From the NCBI GenBank assembly GCA_021443045.1, contig JABUUT010000011.1, positions 45,444-59,440 of the forward strand: a stretch of 13,997 nt of DNA. The letters run 5' to 3'. The first letter of the stretch is position 1, and every line of letters begins with the position of its first letter. The notes under the pieces were generated by a model. That model searched no databases. It worked only from the letters and a program-made list of their open reading frames with translations, and had not been told where the DNA came from. The position numbers were made by a program, and so were the translations under genes. Origin of the DNA: Fibrobacteraceae bacterium. Lineage in GTDB: Bacteria > Fibrobacterota > Fibrobacteria > Fibrobacterales > Fibrobacteraceae. Of the stretch, positions 7,434-13,956 are shown one piece after another.

Positions 7434-8531
7434 TTACAGCCCCCTTTCAATAAATTCCTTGCGGAAACTTCCGTTACCCAGCAAAATATCAATGGGCAAC
7501 TTGTGGAACTCATACTCGTAAGGGGGCTCTTTCCAGGCAAAATCCTTGGGATACTCGTGGAACAAATACTGTAAAATTTTGACAGCCATTTCAAAACTGC
7601 GGAACTTGTCCCGGTCCAGCACATGTATTTGGGCCCCTCCGCATATTTGCCCCGCACCCTTGTGGAACGTGGGCTGGAAATAGTTTTCACGGAAATAGAC
7701 TCCGGGCAGTTTAAGGCCGTTCATGTACTTGCAAAGTTTTACCGCATCAATGAAGGGAGCTCCGAAAATTTCGAAGGGTCGTGTAGTGCCGCGGCCTTCG
7801 CTCACGTTGGTGGCTTCAAAGAGGCACATACCCGGGTACACAATGGCAGTATCCAAGGTGGGCATATTGGGGCTAGGCAAAATCCAGGGAAGCCCCGTCT
7901 GGTCGAACCACATTTCCTTTTTGTAGCCATCCATGTGCATCACGTAAAGTTCACACTTGTTAAAACATTCCGCCTTGAACTGTTCCGCCAGTTCACCTAT
8001 GGTTTTGGCGTGTCGGGTGCGAATGCTGTGGAGCCCAACAAAGCTGGTGTAGTTCAAATCCAGCACCGGGCCTTCTTCGTCTACGCAGTTGATGGGGTTT
8101 GGGCGGTCTACCACCACCACGGGAATTCCCAACTTTTCGCAGGCCTTCATGCACAAGTACAATGTCCAGATGAAGGTGTAGTAACGGGCGCCCACATCCT
8201 GCAAATCCACCAGAAGAACGTCTAAGTGGCTAAGCATTTCGGCAGTAGGTTCCCTGTGTTCTCCATACAAACTATAAACGGGAATGCCCAGTTCGGGGTC
8301 GGTGTAGCCCTCCCATTCAATCATGTTGTCCTGGGTGTGGCCCTTGATTCCGTGCTGGGGGCCAAAGAGGGCGCTGAGGTTAAAAAGTTTGCCGTTGTAT
8401 TCCTTGAGCAAATCCAGGGTGTAGCGGAGGTCGGGTAAAACGGAGGCCGGGTGGAGAACTGCCCCAAGGCGTTTGCCGCGAAGGTTCTGGGGGAAAGACT
8501 TTTCGAAATTGGAGAGGGCGAGAGTGACCAT
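7434..8531 (-). CDS. namZ: NamZ-type exo-beta-N-acetylmuramidase (DUF1343, GH171)
   Basis: Members of this family remove N-acetylmuramic acid from the non-reducing end of peptidoglycan fragments, feeding wall recycling. The 365-residue protein shows the family landmarks in order: ALFGPQHG (55-61), SLYGEHREPT (87-96), DLQDVGARYYTF (109-120), VVVDRPNPI (139-147), LPSPNMPT (218-225), and SEGRGTTRPFEIFGAP (244-259). It has no signal peptide, so cytoplasmic action is inferred, unlike the secreted Bacillus enzyme. The C-terminus stops at IERGL, which from memory is some 30 residues short of the usual end (a helix ending in a LLY-type motif); the full fold may still form. The ATG at 8531 lies 7-10 bp from a heptad repeat array and has no Shine-Dalgarno sequence, but the N-terminus matches the usual family start (RGKRLGAVLHP). 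The gene name rests on family resemblance. Confidence 0.9.
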   Translation of the reverse strand: MVTLALSNFEKSFPQNLRGKRLGAVLHPASVLPDLRYTLDLLKEYNGKLFNLSALFGPQHGIKGHTQDNMIEWEGYTDPELGIPVYSLYGEHREPTAEMLSHLDVLLVDLQDVGARYYTFIWTLYLCMKACEKLGIPVVVVDRPNPINCVDEEGPVLDLNYTSFVGLHSIRTRHAKTIGELAEQFKAECFNKCELYVMHMDGYKKEMWFDQTGLPWILPSPNMPTLDTAIVYPGMCLFEATNVSEGRGTTRPFEIFGAPFIDAVKLCKYMNGLKLPGVYFRENYFQPTFHKGAGQICGGAQIHVLDRDKFRSFEMAVKILQYLFHEYPKDFAWKEPPYEYEFHKLPIDILLGNGSFRKEFIERGL

Positions 8532-8540
8532 GGTATTTGG

Positions 8541-8617
8541 TGGTTGGTGGTTAGTGGTTGGTGGTTGGTGGTTAGTGGTTGGTGGTTGGTGGTTAGGGGT
8601 TGGTGGTTGGTGGTTTT
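8541..8617. repeat. Heptad tandem array, TGGTTGG/TGGTTAG, about 11 copies
   Basis: Eleven consecutive 7-bp units read TGGTTGG or TGGTTAG, with one GGGTTGG and a last TGGTTTT. The order GG, AG, GG repeats every three units, giving a 21-bp higher-order repeat with about 3.8 copies. All G-runs are on the plus strand. The array begins 10 bp upstream of the namZ start codon. Confidence 0.9.
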
Positions 8618-8636
8618 TCGGTTGGTTATCTGAATT

Positions 8637-8672
8637 GTCATTCTGAAGGAGCTATGCGACTGAAGAATCCAG
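8637..8672 (+). repeat. Dispersed palindromic repeat, copy e
   Basis: It begins GTCATTCTGA and ends GAAGAATCCAG, with outer arms ATTCT (8640-8644) and AGAAT (8664-8668). It lies between two heptad arrays. Confidence 0.65.
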
Positions 8673-8721
8673 TGGTTAGGGGTTAGACGAAAGACGATAG
8701 ACGAAAGAAGGTTGAGGGTTG
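8673..8721. repeat. Second heptad array with G fixed at positions 3 and 7
   Basis: Seven consecutive 7-bp units read TGGTTAG, GGGTTAG, ACGAAAG, ACGATAG, ACGAAAG, AAGGTTG, AGGGTTG. All seven have G at positions 3 and 7 although the other bases vary. The first unit equals a unit of the 8541-8617 array. Confidence 0.75.
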
Positions 8722-8733
8722 ACGACTTTTCTC

Positions 8734-8739
8734 ATTATA
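8734..8739 (-). promoter_or_regulatory. Candidate -10 box for namZ
   Basis: On the minus strand this is a perfect TATAAT. No good -35 box is found 16-19 bases upstream. Initiation would be near 8727, giving a leader of about 195 nt through both heptad arrays and the palindromic repeat. Confidence 0.4.
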
Positions 8740-8760
8740 GTATTTAAAAAGTGATTTGTA

Positions 8761-8789
8761 TTAACACAATGCAAAAAAAGCCATAAAAT
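8761..8789 (+). promoter_or_regulatory. Candidate promoter of the ssb-asd cluster
   Basis: TTAACA (8761-8766) and TAAAAT (8784-8789) are separated by 17 bases. Initiation near 8796 gives a leader of about 70 nt before the ssb ATG. It is back to back with the namZ -10 box. Confidence 0.5.
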
Positions 8790-8797
8790 TGATTTAC

Positions 8798-8813
8798 TGT
8801 CACAAATCTGACA
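8798..8813. promoter_or_regulatory. Palindrome TGTCA-N6-TGACA at the ssb transcription start
   Basis: A 5-bp inverted repeat with a 6-bp spacer sits 9 bp after the proposed -10 box of ssb, where a bound repressor would block transcription. The spacing is typical of dimeric regulators. No regulator is identified; this is inference from position and symmetry. Confidence 0.35.
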
Positions 8814-8866
8814 CTTCTTTTTTTTATTTTGTTGCACAGAAACTAAAACCAAATAGGAAAAATACT

Positions 8867-9343
8867 ATGGCTTATCTCAATAAGGTAATGTTGATTGGAA
8901 ATATTGGTAAAGACCCAGACATCCGCATGACCACCAACGGTCGCAAAAAGGTGTCCTTCTCCCTGGCCACATCCCGTCGCTACCGTGACAACAACGGAGA
9001 AACAAAGGAACAGACAGATTGGCACAATATTGTGGGTTGGGGTAAAATTGCCGACATCATTGAGCAGCTTGGCGTACGCAAAGGCATGAGCCTCTATGTG
9101 GAAGGATCCCTCACCAACCGCAGCTGGGTAGACCAGACCAGCGGTCAAAAACGCTACTCCACAGACGTGAACATGGACACATTCCAGCTCCTTACCCCAC
9201 GTGGCGGTCAGGGGGGTGCCCCAAGTTCCTACAATCAGGGCAACTCCTACAACCAAGGCAATTCCTTTAATGGCGGCATGAGCAATTCCTACAACGACGT
9301 TCCTCCTATGCCAGAAGGTGTTGACGACGATCTTCCGTTCTAA
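8867..9343 (+). CDS. ssb: Single-stranded DNA-binding protein
   Basis: SSB coats single-stranded DNA in replication, repair and recombination and recruits partner proteins through its acidic tail. The 158-residue protein has the OB-fold domain at about residues 1-111, opening MAYLNKVMLIGNIGKDPDIR and including TDWHNIVGWGK and GMSLYVEGSL. A Gly/Asn/Gln/Ser linker (about 112-146) contains repeated SYNQGN units, and the acidic tip ends DDDLPF, the canonical partner-binding tail. The frame is open further upstream (to 8789), but ATG at 8867 is right: it follows AGGAAA at six bases and matches the usual SSB start. It is first in a cluster, followed after 13 bp by a membrane protein gene and then asd. 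Confidence 0.97.
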   Translation: MAYLNKVMLIGNIGKDPDIRMTTNGRKKVSFSLATSRRYRDNNGETKEQTDWHNIVGWGKIADIIEQLGVRKGMSLYVEGSLTNRSWVDQTSGQKRYSTDVNMDTFQLLTPRGGQGGAPSSYNQGNSYNQGNSFNGGMSNSYNDVPPMPEGVDDDLPF

Positions 9344-9356
9344 AAGGTGACTGCCT

Positions 9357-10331
9357 ATGAATACTGAAGTCGCTCAAATTGCATTGATGTATGTGATGCC
9401 CCTGGGTATTGCCTTCACGACCATCCTCTTGGCCGTGTCTGCCGACTACCGCTATCAAAAAATAAGCGGAATTATATTCTCGCTTTTAATTGTAGCCATG
9501 GACTGCATGTTCTTCTTTACCAAGAACACGTTCCTGACATACACCAACGACGGTGCTCTGCTATTGTCTTTTGCAAGCATGGTGTTCCTGTCTATTGTTT
9601 GCGTTTTGCGCAACGAAGACAAACCAACGAGAGCAGGCTTTATATTTCTGGCCATTTTCATGTTTGCCGGTGTTCTGGGCATTTCTTACTGGGAACGCCC
9701 CACCTTGGTTATTGCATCGCCATTTTCACCTAGTGAAATAGCAGCCCAAAACGCCCAGTATCAAGACTACATCCAGTCTTTTGAAAACGGAGAAGCAGGC
9801 AAGGTAAGGTACCAAAAAACAAAGGGAACTACCATTGACAATTTGCCAAGCGGCATGATTACTGGTAAACCGGCAGGTTCAGACGCCGCCGCAAAAGGTC
9901 GCCTGCAGGCATACATGAAAGAAACAGACAAGGTTATCGACCGCATCAATGAAATTATACAGACCATCGATGACTACGATCTTATTTCACCAAATATTAG
10001 CGACGAAGAAAGAGAAACCCGTTCCCGCCAGGCCCTTGCCATTAGCAACAATGCCACAGCCATCAACCGCAAGGCCCTTGGGCTTTTCCACCCACACGAG
10101 TCCAGTGAAGTTCATGTGGTGCTCATTCAGGCTACCGAGTGCCTCCGCTTGGCAGCCTACGCACTGTACACCTATTCCACTCACGAAAACCCAGACGAAC
10201 AGCAAGCCGAGTACACCAAGGCACGTACCCAAGTTCGCCAAACACAAGCCAACGTCGATCGTTTCCGCGTTGGCATCATGAATTTATTAACAAACCACGA
10301 ACCTGATCCTCCGCAAGATCAGCAAAACTAA
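9357..10331 (+). CDS. Four-helix membrane protein with soluble C-terminal domain, unknown function
   Basis: I do not recognise this 324-residue protein. Four hydrophobic segments are likely membrane helices (about residues 8-28, 36-54, 66-84, 94-110), which places both ends on the same side, probably inside. Residues about 120-324 are soluble, mostly helical and charged, with a possible coiled region at 180-210 (KETDKVIDRINEIIQTIDDY), a second helical part at 215-310 rich in Ala and Arg, and a Pro/Gln-rich end. No catalytic motif is visible. AAGGTG seven bases before the ATG supports the start. It lies 13 bp after ssb and 15 bp before asd on the same strand, so the three are probably one transcript, but the neighbours do not suggest a shared function. 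Confidence 0.88.
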   Translation: MNTEVAQIALMYVMPLGIAFTTILLAVSADYRYQKISGIIFSLLIVAMDCMFFFTKNTFLTYTNDGALLLSFASMVFLSIVCVLRNEDKPTRAGFIFLAIFMFAGVLGISYWERPTLVIASPFSPSEIAAQNAQYQDYIQSFENGEAGKVRYQKTKGTTIDNLPSGMITGKPAGSDAAAKGRLQAYMKETDKVIDRINEIIQTIDDYDLISPNISDEERETRSRQALAISNNATAINRKALGLFHPHESSEVHVVLIQATECLRLAAYALYTYSTHENPDEQQAEYTKARTQVRQTQANVDRFRVGIMNLLTNHEPDPPQDQQN

Positions 10332-10346
10332 CCAAAGGTAAATCAA

Positions 10347-11360
10347 ATGAGCCTGAACGTAGCAATTATGGGCGCCACCGGTGCCGTAGGCCAAGAACTC
10401 CTCAATATTTTGGAACAGCGCAACTTTCCTCTGAACAGCCTGAAGCTTTTGGCTTCAGCCCGCAGCGTAGGCCGCGAATACAAGTTCAAAGGTCAGACGC
10501 TCAAGGTTGAGGAACTTACCAAGGACTCCTTCAAAGGCATTGACTTGGTTCTTTCCTCCGCCGGTGCTTCCGTTTCCAAAGAATTTGCCCCCATCGCTGT
10601 AGAAGCCGGTGCCGTCGTTGTAGACAACACCAGCTTCTTCCGCATGGACCCCGAAGTTCCTCTGGTAGTTCCAGAAGTGAACGCCGAAGACATTAAGCTG
10701 AACAAGGGCATTATTGCCAACCCCAACTGCACCACCATCATGATGGTGGTGGCTCTCAAGGCCCTTGAAAAAATCAGCCACATCAAGCGCATCCATGTTT
10801 CCAGCTACCAGGCTGCCAGCGGCGCAGGCGCCACAGGCATGGCCGAACTGGAACAGCAGTACAAGGAAATTGCCGAAGGCAAGCCGTGCACCGTAAGCAA
10901 GTTTGCCTACCAGCTTGCAAACAACGTTATTCCTCACATTGATGTATTCACCGACAACGGATACACCAAGGAAGAAATGAAGATGTACAACGAAACCAAG
11001 AAGATTATGCATAGCGACGTTGTTTGCTCTGCCACTTGCGTTCGCGTACCAGCCCTCCGTTCCCACTCCGAATCTATTTGGATTGAAACGGAACGCCCCA
11101 TTTCTGTGGAAGAAGCTCGCGAAGCCATTAAGAATGGCGAAGGGCTTCAGCTTATGGACGAGCCCGAAAACAAGGTTTACCCCATGCCTCTGTTCCTCGC
11201 TGGCAAAGACGACGTTTACGTAGGCCGTATCCGTAAAGACCTCGCCAACGAAAACGGACTTACCTTCTGGCTTGTTGGCGACCAAATTCGCAAGGGTGCC
11301 GCACTCAACGCAGTACAAATTGCCGAATACATGGTTAAGAACAACATGTTCAAGAAGTAA
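10347..11360 (+). CDS. asd: Aspartate-semialdehyde dehydrogenase
   Basis: This enzyme reduces beta-aspartyl phosphate to aspartate semialdehyde with NADPH, the branch point to diaminopimelate/lysine, threonine and methionine. The 337-residue length is normal. The N-terminal Rossmann loop GATGAVG is at 9-15. The nucleophilic Cys128 lies in NPNCTT, the central SSYQAASGAGATGM at 152-165, and the catalytic His240 in ALRSHSES. All key residues are present. The ATG follows AAAGG at a normal distance. It is the last gene of the ssb cluster, and a strong terminator follows 21 bp after the stop. Confidence 0.97.
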   Translation: MSLNVAIMGATGAVGQELLNILEQRNFPLNSLKLLASARSVGREYKFKGQTLKVEELTKDSFKGIDLVLSSAGASVSKEFAPIAVEAGAVVVDNTSFFRMDPEVPLVVPEVNAEDIKLNKGIIANPNCTTIMMVVALKALEKISHIKRIHVSSYQAASGAGATGMAELEQQYKEIAEGKPCTVSKFAYQLANNVIPHIDVFTDNGYTKEEMKMYNETKKIMHSDVVCSATCVRVPALRSHSESIWIETERPISVEEAREAIKNGEGLQLMDEPENKVYPMPLFLAGKDDVYVGRIRKDLANENGLTFWLVGDQIRKGAALNAVQIAEYMVKNNMFKK

Positions 11361-11380
11361 AAAAAAGATTCTAAACAAAA

Positions 11381-11411
11381 AAAACTGTCGGTCACAAGCC
11401 GACAGTTTTTT
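11381..11411. terminator. Two-way terminator between asd and the M29 aminopeptidase
   Basis: The stem CTGTCGG (11385-11391) with CCGACAG (11399-11405), extended by A/T pairs, closes a 7-nt loop. A runs on the left and T runs on the right make it work in both directions. It lies between two convergent genes, asd and the M29 aminopeptidase. Confidence 0.92.
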
Positions 11412-11438
11412 ATTTAAGACAAATTAAATTATAACAAT

Positions 11439-12554
11439 CTACCCCAGTTGTTCCGGATTTAGGCATTTCAATTCATCCACCACAAACAGGCCATCTTTGC
11501 GGATCAGTTTGTCGTCAAACCAAATTTCACCACCGCCAAATTCAGGGCGCATAATCAGAACCAAGTCCCAGTGAATGGCACTCTGGTTTCCGTTGGGAGC
11601 ATCTTCATAACACATACCTGGAGTAAAGTGGATGGAGCCTGCAATTTTTTCATCAAAGAGAATGTCACACATGGCTTCTTTTACATAAGGGTTAAAGCCT
11701 ATGGCAAACTCCCCAACGTATCGGGCACCTTCATCGGTGTCAAAAATAGCATTCAATTTTTTGTTATCCCCCGATTCACAGGTGGCGTTTACAATTTTTC
11801 CATCCTTAAATTCCAGACGGATGTTGCCAAACTGCTTCCCCTCGTAAAGAGTTGGGGTGTTATACTGGATAACGCCGTTCACACTGTTCCGCACTGGAGC
11901 GGTATAAACTTCGCCATCGGGAATGTTCATGTTACCGCAACAGGGCACGGCACCTATTCCCTTAATGCTAAAAGTCAAATCGGTTCCTTGAGCCACCAGG
12001 CGAACTTTATCGGTCTTGTTCATCAAGTCTACCAAATTCTTGGCAGCCGCACTCATCTTGGGGTAATCGGCTAGGCAAGCTTCAAAATAAAAATCTTCAA
12101 AAGCTTCCGTACTCATTTTGGCCCCTTGGGCCATGGAGGGGTTTGGCCAGCGCAGCACACACCAACGAGTCTTGTTTACACGGTAGTCCAAGGTCTCCTT
12201 TGTCATCTTGCGGTACATGAGCATTTTATCGTCATCAATGTCGCAATTTTCCATGGCGTTGTCGGCACCACGAATGGCCAGGTAGCACTGCATCTTTTTC
12301 ATTTCGGCTAAAGAAAGTTCCGCCTGAATTTCCAGCTGTTCCTTAGAGGCACTTTTTATGGCCTGGCGGCGCACCCGAGAGTTGGTGTTGCGAACAAAAG
12401 CGTTTCCGCCAACTTTTTCTACAACTTTAATCAATTCCGTGCTCAGTTCGTCGGGAGTGTCCGTTGTTTCAATTAGAATGTTTTCGCCCTTCTTCATTTG
12501 AATGGCGTTGTAGATTAAATTTTCTGCAAGTCTTGTAATACGGGGATCGACCAT
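11439..12554 (-). CDS. M29-family metallo-aminopeptidase
   Basis: M29 enzymes (the AmpS/PepS/AmpT type) are cytoplasmic dinuclear metal aminopeptidases that trim N-terminal residues from peptides. The 371-residue protein has the family's order of motifs: an N-terminal alpha/beta half (MKKGENILIETTDTPDELSTEL region), then NIPDGEVYTAP with a candidate ligand Glu215, ARYVGEFAIGFNP with Glu282, SIHFTPGMCYED with His309, and SAIHWDLV with His328 and Asp330. No signal peptide is present. I chose ATG at 12554 because GAGG lies about six bases upstream; the longer reading from 12593 would add 13 residues (MKASKELKNMRFK) with no ribosome site. It is transcribed towards asd and away from alr. Substrate preference cannot be read from sequence. 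Confidence 0.93.
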   Translation of the reverse strand: MVDPRITRLAENLIYNAIQMKKGENILIETTDTPDELSTELIKVVEKVGGNAFVRNTNSRVRRQAIKSASKEQLEIQAELSLAEMKKMQCYLAIRGADNAMENCDIDDDKMLMYRKMTKETLDYRVNKTRWCVLRWPNPSMAQGAKMSTEAFEDFYFEACLADYPKMSAAAKNLVDLMNKTDKVRLVAQGTDLTFSIKGIGAVPCCGNMNIPDGEVYTAPVRNSVNGVIQYNTPTLYEGKQFGNIRLEFKDGKIVNATCESGDNKKLNAIFDTDEGARYVGEFAIGFNPYVKEAMCDILFDEKIAGSIHFTPGMCYEDAPNGNQSAIHWDLVLIMRPEFGGGEIWFDDKLIRKDGLFVVDELKCLNPEQLG

Positions 12555-12678
12555 TTTAAACCTCATGTTTTTTAATTCTTTGGAAGCCTTCATTTTTCAA
12601 AGCCCCTTCACGGAAATAAATTTACAAAAAAATACATATTTTTTTAATTTAATCTACAACATACCTCTTTGTACTATC

Positions 12679-12684
12679 TATATT
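12679..12684 (+). promoter_or_regulatory. Candidate -10 box of alr
   Basis: TATATT ends nine bases before the alr ATG. No clear -35 box is present at 16-18 bases. A start 6-9 bases downstream would leave a leader of only 0-3 nt. Confidence 0.3.
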
Positions 12685-12693
12685 GTTCAGGTT

Positions 12694-13917
12694 ATGAAGC
12701 TTTTAGACACCCCACCCGATTTAAACCGCATTGCACGCCCCAACTGGATTGAAATCAATCTTGACGCCCTTTGCAACAATATTCAGTTTATCCGAAGCCA
12801 AATTCCGGCCAACACAAAGATTTTACTCCCGGTAAAAGCCGACAGTTACGGCCACGGTTCCCTAGCCTGCTCCTTTGCAGCCAAATTTGGTGGTGCCGAC
12901 TACCTGGGGGTGGCCCACATTAGTGAAGGCATGCTGTTACGCCAATACGGCATGGACCTTCCCATTTTGGTTTTAGGCCCCTGTACCCCAGCCGACTTTG
13001 CCTACTTTGTAGAATTCCAATTAACCGCAACCATTACCGACCTGCGCACGGCCATTGCCTTTGACCAGTTCCTGGCAGAAACGGGAACCACCTGCAAGGC
13101 CCATCTTAAAATTGATTCCGGCATGAACCGCTACGGTTTTGATGCCGAAGACTTTAACAACATTCGTGCAGCCCTTTTACTTAAAAATCTAAAATTCGAA
13201 GGGATGTTCACCCACTTGGCCACCGCCGACATGCCAGGGAACCCCAAGACAGAAATCCAGATCCAGCGGTTCAGCCGCCTGGTTGATGTTTTGGAAGCCG
13301 AAGGGCTGCGCCCCGAAATTTGCCACTGCAGTTCGTCGGCAGGTACCCTCACCCACCCCGAAAGCCATTTCGACATGGTGCGGCCAGGCTTGGCCCTCTA
13401 TGGCTACAATCCCATGGGCGCCATGCCTTCACCCTGGCCCATAAAGCCTGTTATGAAAATTCGTTCCACCATCCGCCACATCCACACCGTAAAGCCCGGC
13501 GAAACCGTTTCCTACGGTGGATACTGGATGGCACAGCAGCCCACCTGCATCGCCACCATTGCCATCGGTTACGGTGACGGGTACCTTCGCGGCGAGTACA
13601 ACAAGGGTTTCGTTTGCATTCGTGGGCAGCTGTGCCCCATTCTGGGTCGCGTGTGCATGGATGCCTCCATGGTGGACGTAAGCCACATACCCGATGTTCA
13701 AGTGGGCGAAACCGTCGACGTGGTTAATGGCGAAGTGGATTTTAGAATTTCCATGGAAAGCGTGGCCGACGACCACCACACCATTCCCTACGAACTCACC
13801 AGCCGCGTGGCCCGCCGACTGTACCGCAAGTATTACTGGAAAAACCGCCTAGTGCGCTGGGACTACCTGCGTGAAGAGTTTGGTGTAAAAGACTACACGG
13901 AATACCCACTTCGATAG
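12694..13917 (+). CDS. alr: Alanine racemase
   Basis: Alr interconverts L- and D-alanine with PLP; D-alanine goes into the peptidoglycan stem peptide. In this 407-residue protein the PLP Lys48 lies in LLPVKADSYGHG, the second catalytic residue Tyr274 in GETVSYGGYW, HLKIDSGMNRYGF (137-149) is the usual barrel motif, and IGYGDGY and GRVCMDASMVDV are typical of the C-terminal domain. It is some 30 residues longer than usual because of a basic/aromatic tail after SRVARRL (about 376-407). The frame is open upstream to 12565, but family alignment favours ATG at 12694. The ribosome site there is poor (AGG only two bases away). A TATATT box at 12679-12684 would put the transcript start almost on the ATG, so a leaderless mRNA is possible. 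It is divergent from the aminopeptidase. Confidence 0.95.
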   Translation: MKLLDTPPDLNRIARPNWIEINLDALCNNIQFIRSQIPANTKILLPVKADSYGHGSLACSFAAKFGGADYLGVAHISEGMLLRQYGMDLPILVLGPCTPADFAYFVEFQLTATITDLRTAIAFDQFLAETGTTCKAHLKIDSGMNRYGFDAEDFNNIRAALLLKNLKFEGMFTHLATADMPGNPKTEIQIQRFSRLVDVLEAEGLRPEICHCSSSAGTLTHPESHFDMVRPGLALYGYNPMGAMPSPWPIKPVMKIRSTIRHIHTVKPGETVSYGGYWMAQQPTCIATIAIGYGDGYLRGEYNKGFVCIRGQLCPILGRVCMDASMVDVSHIPDVQVGETVDVVNGEVDFRISMESVADDHHTIPYELTSRVARRLYRKYYWKNRLVRWDYLREEFGVKDYTEYPLR

Positions 13918-13921
13918 AAGG

Positions 13922-13956
13922 TGGTTAGTTGTCAGTTATCAGTTATCAGCGGTGAG
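13922..13956. repeat. Third heptad array, after alr
   Basis: Five consecutive 7-bp units read TGGTTAG, TTGTCAG, TTATCAG, TTATCAG, CGGTGAG, all ending in G and four ending in AG after a variable middle. The first unit is identical to units of the arrays at 8541-8617 and 8673-8721. It starts five bases past the alr stop codon. Confidence 0.6.

Larger units (their letters stand above)
8532..8866. other. Divergent intergenic region between namZ and ssb, repeat-rich
   Basis: No gene is visible here. From left to right it holds an 11-copy heptad array (8541-8617), a palindromic dispersed repeat (8637-8672), a second heptad array (8673-8721), a -10 box for namZ (8734-8739), and the ssb promoter (8761-8789) with a small palindrome (8798-8813). 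If namZ starts at its TATAAT box, its leader of about 195 nt would contain both arrays. Confidence 0.6.

Noticed and set aside
8537..8617. CRISPR array
   Set aside because: The units are contiguous 7/21-bp repeats with no unique spacers, and no cas genes are present.
8541..8617. G-quadruplex as the function of the array
   Set aside because: G runs are mostly only two bases long, so at best weak two-layer structures form. Nothing further in the sequence supports it.
8321..8641. 106-residue minus-strand frame with NHQPLTT repeats
   Set aside because: The repeat is a translation of the 21-bp intergenic array, and the rest is an out-of-frame reading of namZ.
10455..11378. 307-residue open frame antisense to asd
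   Set aside because: It covers a fully intact asd gene and reads as low-complexity His/Gly/Val-rich sequence typical of antisense frames.
12565..12693. N-terminal extension of alanine racemase
   Set aside because: The extra 43 residues do not resemble the family, overlap the aminopeptidase promoter region, and the proposed alr -10 box lies within them.
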